This document shows positions 12,801 to 24,804 of a stretch of 64,000 bases of DNA, piece by piece. Within the stretch, counting starts at the first letter, position 1; each line of letters starts with the position of its first letter. The notes beneath the pieces were generated by a model. That model was given only the letters and a program-made list of their open reading frames with translations, did not search any database and had not been told where the DNA came from. Source of the DNA: Zerene cesonia (Eukaryota; Arthropoda; Insecta; Lepidoptera; Pieridae); the NCBI RefSeq assembly GCF_012273895.1, contig NC_052111.1:2108001-2172000 (forward strand). The letters run 5' to 3'. The translations under genes were made by a program, and so were the position numbers.

Positions 12801-15800
12801 GCACCACGTATGTGGATGACCATGTGAGGCCAGAGTCTTCTAGTATGTATATAGGTGAGTTATAAACATTTATTTTCAAATAATAAAATGAATTATTCTC
12901 AATATCTTAGAAAACAATTTAAAAAACCAAAAAATATTACTACTTGCTGATATGGTCCCCAATAGCTTATTAAACACTTTAGGACGTTTATTTCCATACA
13001 TCACTTGCCATTTTAAATGATAAATAAGCTAAACAGAACATTATATGCAGAAGTTATGAGGCCAGTCTATACTTATGTCTAATAGAGAACGTCTGGAAGT
13101 TTAATCATAAGGCTAACGCTAATTATTGTAATATATTATATCTACAAGGTTTTATGTTAGAGATAATGATCAGTATTGACCAGTTCATTATATACGTATC
13201 CTCATAGAGCAGAAAATAACATTTTCAAATGTATCATACTTCACCTGGAAAGCTGATAAGCTATGGCTGATTTCCGATGATATTAAATTCCCCCTATGAC
13301 CTACGTAAGGCTTCCAATAAATTGCGAACTCTATCTATGTCTGGCTACACAAAATTGTTTTTTCTCTGTAATTTTTTTTTGTCATATTTAATCGTGCAAA
13401 AACTGAACTCGTTTTTATAGCTCTTGTCTGTCTTTTAATGTCAACAAACTTCTTTACATTACTCATTATAATAGCCCCGGTCATTGTACAAAAAATATGT
13501 ATGAACATATTAAATCATTTTAGGTACAGTGCATCGCGTCAACAATAATTCATCCTTCCGTGTATTTGTGTATTTTGCTGTCGAGTTCTGAATTTTAACT
13601 ACCATATTTGTTATATAAATGCATTTTGAACTTTATCATACTCGCCGTACGTTATACGAAGCTCAGCTTACGTAGTCCTAGAAGAGTTTTGTCTTAATGC
13701 ATTAATAATCCTGACGTACAGGGATCGACCTTACCATCACGGCGCTTATTGCGATGTAGAAACGGTGCGTTGTAACCACACGATGTCTCATAAACCCAAG
13801 TACGACGGCACACGGCGTAGTTCAACGAACCCAGCCCAGACGCGCCTTTGTGCTATTACCTTTTTATTGCGGTTTTCAATTGCCATATAAATAAATGTTT
13901 TAATATGTTATACTTAACTTTGACACCTGCCAGCGTTGTGACATGCAATATCAAATGTTTGCGAGTGGAATTCATAAAAAATACGCAATAAATAAGATAG
14001 GATACGCGTCTACGATTAACTTAGACCTGGATTGATCTTAATTTTCTCTGAAGTATCTTCTCAACATATGTTTTAGCAGAATATCAATATTTTAAGACAC
14101 TGAATAAGCTTTAATGTAACAAAAACATACATGTATGTTTCATATTCAACTAATTATAAAATTAAAAATATATATTACTAGCGAAGCATCACAATCGCTC
14201 GTCTTGTTTTACAAATCATTTTCATACTTTTTCTGGCTTCGATAAAAACAATCCACCCAGCTTCCGAATAGAATGAACGCTTCAAAATTTACACAATATT
14301 GCAATAAATATTGCTTAATAAGAATATTTTAATGTAATAAGTGAATTTATTTTTTATTCATATTTCATTAGACTATCAAAGTAATGTGAAAATGTTTTTT
14401 TATGTATAAATTATTATTATGTATAAAATAATTTGAGGTCACACTTCTACTTTTAGGATATTTAAAATGAAACAAAACAGTTAAAGCAACTTGGTTTTCA
14501 AAATTAGAGAAGTATTTGCAAGCGAGTATTACAAATGCGTATAAATATTTAAAGAAATTTCAGAATGGTGATGCAATAAGCTGCCAAGTTCCATATTATT
14601 TCCTATAAATCTTTTCTTTCCATGTTTGATTAATTTTCGGTTTAACCTCGAAGAAGTATCGCATGCTATGCGCGTATTTGTCAGTTGGCGCAGTCTTTCG
14701 CGCCAACCTCGATTCCACCCTGATTCGATTCCGTGACCTTGACCCGCCATACCCTGTCCACTAACGTACCCTGCAATTTTAACAGAATGACACTTCCGTG
14801 TAGGTGGACACATTATTAATTTATTTTAGTCGCCATTGACATTGAGTAAGGCGTTATGTGGCAAAAACGCATTAGTTGGTACCTTCTTAATTGGACACGC
14901 AACTTGAATGAAAACATGTCACACTATACAAGATTAAGTAATAGTTATATATACTCAAGTAAGTTCATGTAATATATGAATAATTGGAGCCACGTTGAAC
15001 CCCACAAGACTACTTTTGTAACTACGTACTTCTCGAAATATTCCACATTCAATGATCCTTCTGTACTCAGTCTGTCAAGTGATTTATTTTTTTTAGCGGC
15101 ACCCTCCTCCGGCAAAGTAATACGAAAGCCTCTCATATAACCTTCAGACGGAACCTCTCTCCTTTGCCCATATATTTTAATGTCAAGTACATTAGACAGG
15201 CGCTCGAGAATTAAGTCCACCGAGTCGCAGATTTTTATTTGATCTTGTAACAATTTCATTGCTAAGTGTTGAAACATGAAGTACTGAAAAAGCGCTATGA
15301 AAGGATAAATATAAATATTTAGCTGCGTTGCACGAATTCTGCAAAGTGCGATCGTGAAACCAAGTATGACCCACTTTTGATCCCGCAGTGCCGGCAAACG
15401 CCGCGTACTGAATGCGCCCTTATCGAATGGCTCTTTTATGCAATATCTATATACAATAGCACTACAAACAGGTGCGATGTTACACAATTAACAAAGATCC
15501 TATATGAAGTTAATCTCCAAAACGACACTACAATGCCAGCAAACGATTTCTATTTCGTATATTACGCATATTTTTATCATAATTTAGTAAATTAAGATGG
15601 ATTTAAAAAGATGAATGCAATTTATTATAACAGCTGTAAAATAAAAGATTACATAATGGAGCAATCTAAGTAAAATTCCGAATCATAATGATCTACATTA
15701 CGTTACGATTATGTAACTTCTTTATGTAAGCTACCGACTTTCGGAAACGACAAATGTTAAGGCGATACTAATATTGTTTTTGAACTTAAATCCTCTATTC

Positions 15801-18800
15801 TTAATTAATGAATACAATTACTGGTTTTTACACTTGCATGACCTATGGAACACTTATTGATTTTGATTCAAAAAAGTCAGACGTAAAGATTTGATAATGC
15901 TCTTCACGGAATTTTTATCAATCGTATTCTATTCCAGGATTATGCGAGTAAACAAAGAGTTCATTAAATTAAAATGCTTTTATAATAAGATTAACTTAAA
16001 CATATTACAAAATTCATGTACTTACAGGTTGTATGTACAGTATGGGCGCTTTTGGTCCAGTTCTTGGATTTCTACTTGGTGCCTATCTTCTATCCTTCCA
16101 CATGGATTCCTTTTCTGGTGCTATTATATCTATAGGTATGTAAATTCATCAATCTTGAATATTACCTTACAAAGAATATAATCGTATATGGTACATTTTA
16201 CTTATTAAGAAGTAATTTTTTTTCAACAGACTTTTATCGAAGTGTCTTAAATCAAACAATCGGTTTCAGATCCCGGGGACCATCGTTGGGTTGGAATGTG
16301 GTGGGGTGGATTCCTACTTGGCGGTCTGCTACTGATACTAGTCGCTATACCGTTCTTCTCATTCCCAAAAGTGCTTGAGCATGAGAAAGAAAAGATTCGT
16401 CTAGTGGAAAAAGCGGCGGCCGCAAGCGGATCGGGCACGAGCAAACCGCCGCCGAAACCGCAGAACGATATCCGAGACACCGGATATGGAAAGGATATTA
16501 AAGGTGAATTCAAATGGGATGGGATGGTAAAACTGAATATGTTTCAGTATAGTCCAATTCTGCCTTTTCTACCATCACTTATATACTTTTTTCAATCAAC
16601 TTTTTTAGCTGGATGAAGTAAAACATTTATGAGAATATAATTAATCCGTTCTCATTTTCAGATATCCCCGTGTCAATGTGGCGACTACTCAAAAACCCTG
16701 TGTACGTGGTGACCTGTCTGGGAGCGTGCATGGAGCTCATGATAGTGTCAGGCTTCGTTGTGTTCTTGCCTAAATATCTTGAGACGCAGTTCAGCCTTGG
16801 AAAGAGCCAGGCCAGCGTTTTCACAGGTAATTAATGACATATAAGATTTAGTTCATGTTTAAAGATTTAATGGAAACGTTAACACCGTGTTTATATATAT
16901 TTTTGTTAAAAAAATGTCTAAGAATAGGTCATACGTTTTATTCAGCATTTTTTTAATGAAACAATTTTCTTTTTTTTTCTAATGTTTTTCAATAAAACTA
17001 TTGTACTTCTGTGTGCTTGTTTCCTGTTATCAGTACCCTTAGTCAAATTTCAGTACAGATTGAAAATTTTCGAAATCAATTAATTATCCGAAAGGCGTTA
17101 TCTAACAGTAAGACTCCAGGCATAATTAATCTCTTTTCGATATTTGCACGACCTATAATGAACTTTTATAAAATACTTTCAGGGTCAATAGCGATTCCGG
17201 GGGCCTGTATCGGCATCTTCATGGGCGGGTGCCTGCTGAAGCGGCTGGAGCTGCGGCCGAAGGGCGCCGTACAGTTCGTGCTCATATCAAACACCATCTG
17301 CCTCTCGTGCTACGCTCTGCTGTTTTTCCTCGGCTGTGATAACATTAAAATGGCTGGCACTACCATACCCTATACTAATAATAGGTAAAAGATCAATACT
17401 CATTAGAAATTGTAGACGTTTTACTCCTTTTAAAATATAGTTCCGATTTGTATTGCCACGCAAAATAATTGTCACCTGGTTATTAATTCAGTCATTTTAA
17501 TTTCTCCCTCATCAAGATGGTGTGTGGCCTAAATAAATTGTTCATTAGCAGAGTCAATCTTAATTTGGAAAAAGTTTGCCATTCCATATTTATTCCTACA
17601 TGGCAAACACTGTGAATGTTCCTTCTGTCACTTTCCGGAAAAAAAAATACAAGAATTTGACAATTGACATTGTGCTCGGCAGCAACCTGGAGCCGTTCAA
17701 GGTGAACCTGACGGCGGCATGCAACTTCAACTGCCTGTGCACGGAGACGGACATGGAGCCGGTGTGCGGCAACAACGGCCTCACGTACTTCTCGCCGTGC
17801 CACGCCGGCTGCGCCGCTTTCTCGTCGCGCTCCAACTTCACCAACTGCGCCTGTGAGTTGCCGATTTCATATGGAACCACATTTAATGTGCTGCCAACCG
17901 TTGATTTAATGTGTGGGATGAATTTTAACGTTTTTAAATTGATTGATTGACTCCAATCTCGTAGACATTTTTTTTAACATTGACTCACTAATTCTTGGAG
18001 GATTATAAGAAGTGCTTATGTTATACAGGTGTACGAGGAAAAGTTTATATTTGAATAGAAAATTACAGGATAAATCCAATCATGTAAAATATCCACGCAG
18101 CTATTATTTTTTTATGATTGATTGATGTATTGATTTTCGTATAATACCTATATATAATTACTCAAATTCTCCCAATGCGCTATATTTAAAACTTGTATAC
18201 GTTAGACGTATATCAGAATCGCAACTACGTGTAAAACGGGATGTGAGACCATCCCACGTACACACATGCATACTACATTGTGTGCGTACATGCATATACG
18301 TAAAATGTACTGTATGCCACTGTTGAACCTCGTTTTCCACTAGAACGCGTATTCTCCTGTCAAAACTAGTTGTTACAATAGCATTCAGTTACAACTAGTT
18401 CTAACTGGGGAAAAGGTCTAACAGTGCCATACACACTGTATGTGCACGTAAGTAAGTGTGGCACACGGGCAGGCGTGCACGAGAACCGCGGCGAGGTGGT
18501 GTCGGCGGTGGGCGGCGTGGTGGGGGCGGCGGCGTCGGCGCTCACGGCGGGCGGCGCGCGCGAGTACAGCGAGGTGACGGTGGTGCCGGTGGCCACGGCC
18601 GGCGCCTGCAACCCGCCCTGCACCACCATCTTCCCCTTCCTCGTGCTGCTCTTCTTCATGACCTTCGTCGTGGCCGTCACGCAGATGCCGCTGCTCATGA
18701 TTGTGCTCCGGTGAGTCGTGCTCTCTAGTTACTAGTCTGCTAGTCGTTTATTTTTTAACTTTAGTAAAGTTTGCCTTTATAAACCGTGTGTTTTATACGA

Positions 18801-20611
18801 TTGGTAGATGTCACATTTCAATGCTTTTTTTATTATATAGCATAAGGTAATAATATTATTCTTTATTATCATATCATATTGTTTTCGTTCTCTGGTTAGT
18901 AGAAATGTAAATGATTTACAAATACGTTCAAGAATTTTTATTTATTTATTTTGTCCAAATACTATATTGAAAAACAACAATACCAAAAAATTATTATTAT
19001 AAATCTAAATACAACACATCATATAACTCAAAAACATATCTATTTCAGATCGGTCAGTGAAGAAGAGCGTTCGTTCGCGCTCGGTATGCAATTCGTGATA
19101 TTCCGTCTATTCGGCTACATTCCTGCGCCCATAGTGTTTGGGAACCTCATCGACTCCACGTGCCTGCTGTGGAAGCAATCCTGCAGCGGCGAGAAGGGAG
19201 GCCGCTGTCTGCTGTATGACATCGAGCAGTTCCGATACAGGTACATTTGAAGCTACCCTCAAAATAAGTGTGTAAATATTGAGTGTTGTAATATCGGTTC
19301 AACTTAATAGAAAAAAATTTGATACTTTTTTAAAGTAATCTTTTTATATTCTTCTTATCATATAAATAACTATACATCAATATATTAGTTACCTTTATTT
19401 CTACCTAAGATCATCGCTCATAACATGTAGGTAATTGCTAAAAATACCCTTAAAAATTGGGGATAAATAATTCTCTTTATCCCACATGGCACATTCAGAT
19501 ACGTCGGTCTATGCGGTGGAATAAAGATAGTTGCTCTGGGCATATTCCTGGTGGACTGGTGGCTCGTGCGGCGCCGCAAGCACCTGGAGACGGCGCCGCC
19601 GCTCGACCCGCACAAGGACATCGCCGGCTCCATCATCAGCCTCGACAAGTGTGAGTATTGAGTGTTCTACCTGACTTATTGTATGTTATTATGATGATAG
19701 CGTGAAAGGTAGATGTTTGCATTGGATGTGCATTGGGTGTCATGCATACAATAAATGGTTGTGTTCCCTCTTAAATTTATTTATATAATCCGATTTTGTG
19801 TGGAAGCAGTTAAATTAATGAATCACTTTGATGGCAATTTACACTGGTGTTCTAAGTGTACATCAATACAATAAAAACCATAAAAAAATATAATGTATTA
19901 TTTACAGTATTCGAAGAACTCCCTTCAGCGGACAACGCTAGCGGCTTCCGTTCTGGAATCACCACCGGCCCCAGCTCCGCCATCACCTCGCCCATGGACC
20001 CCGACGCGGGCCACAGCGAGCACAACACCAAGCTGCAGCGAACCGACTCGCAATACTCCCAAGATTCACAGCCTCGCACCGTCGGGAAGAACTCCCGCGT
20101 TCTGGTCGCGTCTCGGCACCTTCGAAACGATTCCAAAACTATCCAGTTGGAGCCGCGAGGGAGACAACATTCCCTGGAAGAGCCGGAGAGAAGTCGCGCG
20201 GTTCGGAGCGACTCGAGACACTCCCGGGACTTCCCGCGGTCCACATCGAGGGACTTCCCCGGACACTCTAGGAACAGCTCCAGGGACTTCAAAGTACATT
20301 CCCGAGGAGACTCGCGAGACCTGAGCCTCGAACAGCTCAAGCACCTAGCGATCAAAAGCATGGAGAGTCTCGACTTGACCGTCCTGCCGCTCAATAAGTG
20401 CATCGACGAAGAGAGCAAGCGTCTGATCGAAGGCGCCGGCGTTCTGCGACACAGAAGAACCAACTCCAAAGACCTGAAACCACCGGAGACAAAACATAAA
20501 CGAACCTCGTCACACCACATCACTATGGAACCGAATGAATTGAGTTTACAGATACAGAAGGGTCGCAGCGTTGATCAACTTTCCGCTACGACCATCGACC
20601 CTCGAGTCTGA
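6847..20611 (+). CDS. Oatp: organic anion transporting polypeptide (Oatp/SLCO family)
   Basis: A multi-pass plasma-membrane carrier for bulky amphipathic organic anions. In insects one family member imports ecdysone; which paralogue this is cannot be settled here, and Oatp30B or Oatp74D types are likeliest. Coding exons: 6847-6917, 10344-10505, 11385-11520, 11600-11816, 12099-12301, 12713-12854, 16028-16135, 16270-16503, 16662-16826, 17183-17384, 17683-17852, 18473-18710, 19049-19240, 19499-19650, 19908-20611, giving 1031 aa. The N-terminal tail is about 120 aa, then TM1 begins (VFVFFLSFLVTLQQALSSGY). The family signature DHRWVGMWWGGFL lies near residue 350. A cysteine-rich Kazal-like loop (CNFNCLCTETDMEPVCGNNG onward) starts near residue 560. 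The roughly 235-residue cytoplasmic C-tail is rich in Ser/Arg with repeated SRDF units and R-x-x-S sites. The length exceeds that of many Oatps because of both tails. An in-frame TAA at 6835 fixes the start. Confidence 0.93.
7081..7088. promoter_or_regulatory. palindromic CRE-like site
   Basis: A full TGACGTCA palindrome, the binding consensus of CREB/ATF bZIP factors, lies about 160 bases into the first Oatp intron. A single 8-mer can occur by chance. It is listed because a second perfect copy stands beside the alternative promoter. Confidence 0.3.
8449..8652 (+). mobile_element. non-autonomous Helitron-like element, copy 1
   Basis: It starts TCCTATTAATATTATAAATG and ends GGGCACAGCTAG. The middle carries the conserved 'AACTACTGAACCAATTGCAA' and 'CATATAGGCAACTTTTTATT' blocks. 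Near the end, GTGGGTGAAACCGCGG is the remnant of the terminal hairpin that is perfect in other copies. TC at one end, CTAG at the other, a subterminal hairpin and no inverted repeats fit a Helitron-type element. Confidence 0.7.
8798..9067. repeat. composite interspersed repeat, CTAG at both ends
   Basis: The left end reads CTAGCAAACCCCGCGAACTC and the right end GGGGCATGCAGCTAG. The inner part holds 'GTGGAAATCGGTTCGTGCG' and 'TTCTGGAGTTATAGCGTCAG'. This looks like two short elements in opposite orientation or a diverged composite. It is non-coding. Confidence 0.5.
10096..10103. promoter_or_regulatory. palindromic CRE near the alternative Oatp first exon
   Basis: A perfect TGACGTCA stands 87 bases before the alternative start codon at 10190, in a locally GC-richer stretch. 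An arthropod-type initiator match (TCATT) lies close to 10138. The position suits a promoter element responsive to CREB/ATF factors; binding is inferred, not shown. Confidence 0.5.
10190..10233 (+). CDS. Oatp: alternative first coding exon of Oatp
   Basis: The ATG in CCAATATGTC opens MSDVTAEQLRLLLE and the exon ends in AG before a GTAATT donor, leaving phase 2. The 6847-6917 exon also ends in AG with phase 2. Both therefore join the 10344 exon in the same frame, rebuilding an Arg codon before RQESMYAMTG. The intron to 10344 is only 110 bases. An in-frame TAA at 10160 closes the frame upstream, so the ATG at 10190 is the natural start. This isoform would have 1022 aa and differ only in its cytoplasmic N-terminus. 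Confidence 0.65.
11165..11295. repeat. possible SINE fragment
   Basis: The intron segment contains 'TGTCTCGGTCTGGCAGTCAG' and 'GGCTGATCCTCCACTTGTGC', which resemble a short interspersed repeat widespread in moths and butterflies. No tail or duplication is clear, so the borders are approximate. Confidence 0.3.
12855..16027 (+). other. large Oatp intron with an antisense ORF
   Basis: The intron between coding exons 6 and 7 is AT-rich. It has a GC-richer island at about 13715-13870 that I cannot assign, and an open minus-strand frame at 14945-15487 listed separately. No TC...CTAG element was seen in it. Confidence 0.5.
14945..15487 (-). CDS. unidentified antisense ORF inside an Oatp intron
   Basis: About 180 codons without a stop in strongly AT-rich DNA, ending at a TAA just after ...NLLEYI. 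The upstream limit is uncertain; internal ATGs exist. No family is recognised. The middle is polar and helix-like (DQIKICDSVDLILERLSNVL) and the end is hydrophobic (WGSTWLQLFIYYMN). A similar GSTWLQIF peptide followed by hydrophobic residues occurs in a plus-strand ORF near 33350, with a different codon for the Ser. It could be a nested gene, a domesticated transposon fragment or a decayed element. Chance is less likely because of its length. Confidence 0.3.
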   Translation of the reverse strand: MCNIAPVCSAIVYRYCIKEPFDKGAFSTRRLPALRDQKWVILGFTIALCRIRATQLNIYIYPFIALFQYFMFQHLAMKLLQDQIKICDSVDLILERLSNVLDIKIYGQRREVPSEGYMRGFRITLPEEGAAKKNKSLDRLSTEGSLNVEYFEKYVVTKVVLWGSTWLQLFIYYMNLLEYI

Positions 20612-23600
20612 GTACTCATTTGCTCAAATAGTTGTGAATCTCAGCGCGAAGCAGCTATCGGTAGGTAGCTATGCCTATCCACTATAGCTGCAAAAACATT
20701 CTAGTGAAATTTTTAATTAATAATGACAAGATAAATTAAAAAGTGAGTGATAAATTAAAAAAAAAATATCAAGATTGACAAAAATCACAGTGTTTCGTTG
20801 AATGTGTTTTGAAAAAGACTGTACAAATTATTTCTTCTATGCTTAGCCCAATGCAAGTGATTCGAAACCATATCTTAGTAGTTATAATAAAGCTTTCCAA
20901 TGATGAAACTTGCTTTCTGCAGTTTTAGTAGTACCTAGTGTTTTAAAACCAAACCAAGTTAATTTATTTTGAATTCATATCGAGACGAATATAAACGCAT
21001 TGTACATACATATAGACTCGATGTTATTCACTACATTGGTTTGCATTCTATAGGATTATATTTTCATATTACTTTGAGTAGAATTTAAAATAGAATAGTT
21101 TAGATATCCATATTTACAGAAAAATATGTAAATACTGTCAAGTTATTTATGTTGATAAACTGTACTTAATGACAACCTTTGATAAGCAATAATTCAATGT
21201 TTTCAGTGTGATACAGATTAAATGCTATATTGGACAGTGTCCAAAAAGAACACAAATTAATATTTACACTAAAAATAATTATCACAAGGCCTTAAACATA
21301 TAAAGTAGATATTATAAGTAAAGTTTAATAAATGCACTTTTCAGCTATGGTTATTGAACTGCTTTAACCGGTAACTCGCTGATATTGGCTCATTCAAAAG
21401 AAAATAAACGCGAAATTGTCAAAATATAAGGTGCATTTATTAAACCAAATTAGGATAAAGTAAAATTCACTTATTTGTCCTGTAGATAATTCTATTTGTT
21501 TTATTAGTACCCCACGATAAACGGTAGAATGTTGATTATTGACCCGTTATATACTTAGATAATAAAAGACAAAATTTTTGATAGAAAAAAATATTAAATC
21601 TGCACAAAAGACCTGTGAATATTAGATAGAAAAAATTTATTTGTATCATGAAAATAGACTTACATTCCCTAATATCGATATGGCGATGCACATAAATTAT
21701 ATGTAATAGTTCACTTCATAGTGTGATTCCCTCTAAAATAGTTTAGTAATTACCTACCGCTTTTGTGGTGCTTGGTTTGATTTGTTAAGTATAATTTGAA
21801 TATTTGTGCCATCTACAAACATAGAGAAATATGTGCTCTTAATTTAACTTATCCATTTGAAGTTTTAATTCCTTGAGTTAGATTGTCCTTCTTCTGCCAT
21901 TTTGTTTAATTTTGTTTTGTGTTTGATCATTGATATTATGCATAAAAAAATATTGATTTAATTTGGCAATGTTTCTGTCAACACAATCATTTAGAAAGTC
22001 TAGAAAGTTTAGAAAGACCAGTATATTTGCTACAAAAATTGTGGCAGATAAGTGATGTGACTATTTCAAAATATTTATTTTAATAACTTGCATCATACCA
22101 GTTCACAACAATTAAAGAAAATATGATGATTAGATTCACCAATGTTAAACTCAAGCACTCCCTCCCAACTGTCTATTAAAATTTTGTGATGCAAATATTA
22201 TGTGATCTCAAATTATTTATGAAGAGTGAGATTTATACACATAAGTTTGTGAATGAAAGAAAACAAGCTTTTCATTTTTGTATAATTTTGAACCCTTTGT
22301 CCTTTATTACAGCCCCTATGTTTAGAATATATTTTTGATTTCTTCAATGTTTTCTTGCCATTTACCTTTTTCAAATTATTCACCTGATTAAGCCTTATAT
22401 TAAATTCATTTATGTCTATAAAAACATGCATTATGTAATGTATTTGAAAATCCCCTCATTTCATGAAAAATTACTAAAATTCTGTCAATTTGTGGGCTGA
22501 TAATTTAAAATTTAAGAATTCAATTACTATTGTAGTAATATTATTTTAGTATAAATATTTTAAAATAATTCACTAATGTTAAGGGAGAGACAATGGATAG
22601 TGTCTGTGTAAATTTTCGTCTTATAAATGTTAAGAGAGAAATAGTTTGATATGAATAAAGTGTTTATCTAAAAATGCCTTACAATAGCCTTAAGACTTGA
22701 TACTGATTTAGCTGTACCGTTGTCACTTCAATCACGAAAGTAATTGTTTGATAATGACAACTTCTAAACTAATTTGTTGCATTTAGTGATTAATAAAAAT
22801 TGCATACCTATTTTAAACCATACTTTTATTTAACACAACATTATCTTCTTTCCTAACGCTCCGGAATATTATATTCGTCCATATCACCTGTATAAATAAT
22901 AATAATCAAAACTGTAAAGAACACAGAATAGATAAAAGAGGTATGAAAGGAAATGGAAAAATAATCACAAATTTCAATACATATATATGACTCATGATAC
23001 AATGAGGAACTAGAATTGCTTGGGGAAATTAGAATATTATGTTATTTTTCTGATTAAAATTAATCACTCCTCCAAATAAAAAAATAAAAACCAATGTTCA
23101 ATGCCTCATCATGACATCATAATATTAATAACATATTGCCTCATGCTTACAGTCAATGACCTGATATCTATCACATAAGAGCATTTCTGATCATTATTTT
23201 TTTAACAATTTGTCAGCCCCTAGATCTTGTTGACTCTTTAACAAAAGGCAATGATAACAAACCTTTCCTCTTACATATTACTGAAAATCCCCCTTTTGGT
23301 TTCCATTTAACTCAACCCACAAGTGATTATTTTTAAAATGGATAAGGTAAAATTAATTATCACTACAAAAATTATAATTTGCAGAGCATATTTATGCCCA
23401 GAAATAATTCTAAACATCAAAGATTTTAACAATGGCTTGTTAAAATCTTTAATCTCTCTAATAAAATCTAATACCATTTACTGGAAGAACAAAGATGAAT
23501 ATAAATCTTTTTGCAGGTTTGTACATAATATGAGATATTTATTAAACAACTTCTACTCTACATCATTATTAAATTATTTTATATTCTAAAATATGGATGA

Positions 23601-23705
23601 GTTCAATGAAATACACAAGTGTGATTTAAAAAATGATTTTTACTATATACTTAGAACTACAAATAGTAACTACACAACAGATATATATATACAATTCTCA
23701 TTATT
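20612..23705. other. Oatp 3' UTR and spacer before cyclophilin
   Basis: AT-rich with no coding signal. AATAAA signals that could end the Oatp transcript occur at 20886-20891 (275 bases after the stop) and at 22654-22659. The cyclophilin transcript converges from the right. No repeat of the main families is evident. Confidence 0.5.
20886..20891 (+). terminator. candidate poly(A) signal for Oatp
   Basis: First canonical AATAAA after the Oatp stop codon, about 275 bases downstream. A second lies at 22654. Which one is used cannot be told from sequence. Confidence 0.35.
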
Positions 23706-24284
23706 TTAATCTAGCTCACCACATTCAGAAATGACAACTTTTTTGGATGGTTTTCCATTCCTAGAGCCTAAGCCCTCCATCTTTCTAACAACATCCATGC
23801 CTTCTACTACAGCGCCAAACACAACATGCTTCTTATCTAGCCATGGAGTAGCAGTAGTAGTTATAAAGAACTGAGAGCCATTAGTATTGGGACCAGCATT
23901 TGCCATTGATAAGATCCCTGGACCGGTATGCTTCAGCTTGAAATTCTCATCAGGAAACATGCGTCCATAAATTGATTTTCCACCAGTGCCATTATGATTC
24001 GTAAAATCTCCACCTTGACACATAAAATCTGGAATTATTCTGTGAAATGAGGAACCCTTGTATCCAAACCCTTTTTCTCCTGTACATAATGCTCTAAAGT
24101 TTTCAGCAGTTTTCGGAACTTCATCAGAATTAAGTTTCATAACTATTCGACCTAATGGCTCTCCATCAGCTGTAACGTCGAAAAATACTTTTTTCTCTTG
24201 TTGCGTTGAAGCAAAACGCATTGCTGCAGCAGAGTACACCGTCCCATTGATGAGGGTTCTGCGCAACATGGCAGTTAGCGCCAT
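23706..24284 (-). CDS. mitochondrial cyclophilin-type peptidyl-prolyl isomerase
   Basis: Catalyses cis-trans isomerisation of Xaa-Pro bonds; the mitochondrial form acts in matrix protein folding and permeability control. The 192-aa protein has a roughly 28-residue N-terminal extension rich in Arg, Ala and Ser and without acidic residues (MALTAMLRRTLINGTVYSAA), typical of a matrix-targeting signal. A complete single cyclophilin domain follows. Catalytic and cyclosporin-binding residues are present: FHRIIPDFMCQGGDF with its Arg, Phe and Gln, then ANAGPNTNGSQFFIT, then the Trp in TPWLDKKHVVFG. The gene has no intron, unlike its neighbours, so retrocopy origin is possible, but the frame is intact. 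It is divergent from TRMT10C. Paralogue naming (Cyp1 or CypD-like) is not certain. Confidence 0.92.
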   Translation of the reverse strand: MALTAMLRRTLINGTVYSAAAMRFASTQQEKKVFFDVTADGEPLGRIVMKLNSDEVPKTAENFRALCTGEKGFGYKGSSFHRIIPDFMCQGGDFTNHNGTGGKSIYGRMFPDENFKLKHTGPGILSMANAGPNTNGSQFFITTTATPWLDKKHVVFGAVVEGMDVVRKMEGLGSRNGKPSKKVVISECGELD

Positions 24285-24602
24285 GCTGTTAAGAATAAGA
24301 TCTGCGAAAAATTTATATGAAGCCTTTTTAAACGTACCATCATTTTAACCTAACTATTAGAGAGATAATTTGAAATGTAAACATATCGTTGTTGAAGTGA
24401 ATTTTGATATTTTTTTTATATTGTATGTAATAGTTTTACTATATCATACCTTCAGTTTATTTATAAGCGATGTAGGATACAATTTCTATAACTTAAAAGT
24501 TAAAGACTTAAAGCGGCTAACCTCACTGCTGTGACTGACACTTGACAAATCACAAGTGTGAACTGTGAAATGGCACTTGACAGTTGACAAATCTTCAACT
24601 AA

Positions 24603-24804
24603 CTAGGTGCGCCCCCCACGTAGGTCCGTATCCCGTAGAAATGATGGGATAAAAAGTTGCCTATATGTTATTCCAGTAGTCCAGCTGTTTACGTACCAAA
24701 TTTCATTGCAACTAACTACTAAAAACTACTGAACCGATCAGTAGCTTTTGCGTGAAAAAGCAACAAACACACACACATCCTTACAAACTTTCGCATTTAT
24801 AATA
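24603..24804 (-). mobile_element. non-autonomous Helitron-like element, copy 2
   Basis: Minus orientation: it begins at CTAG, carries 'TTGCCTATATGTTATTCCAG' and ends with TTTCGCATTTATAATA. The hairpin region is degraded (GTGCGCCCCCCACG), and a partial duplication of the 'AACTACTGAACCGAT' block makes it slightly irregular. It abuts copy 3 without spacer. Confidence 0.65.

Noticed and set aside
17576..17682. Coding sequence upstream of the Kazal-loop exon
   Set aside because: The open frame continues upstream, but phase with the previous exon (ending AG at 17384) fits only an acceptor at 17681-17682.
18456..18728. Gly/Arg-rich alternative frame in the Oatp exon
   Set aside because: It is a GC-rich shadow frame; the Oatp frame is continuous in phase and encodes recognisable membrane segments.
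19852..20523. 223-codon minus-strand ORF opposite the Oatp tail
   Set aside because: It mirrors the Ser/Arg-rich coding tail on the other strand and has no splice or start context of its own.
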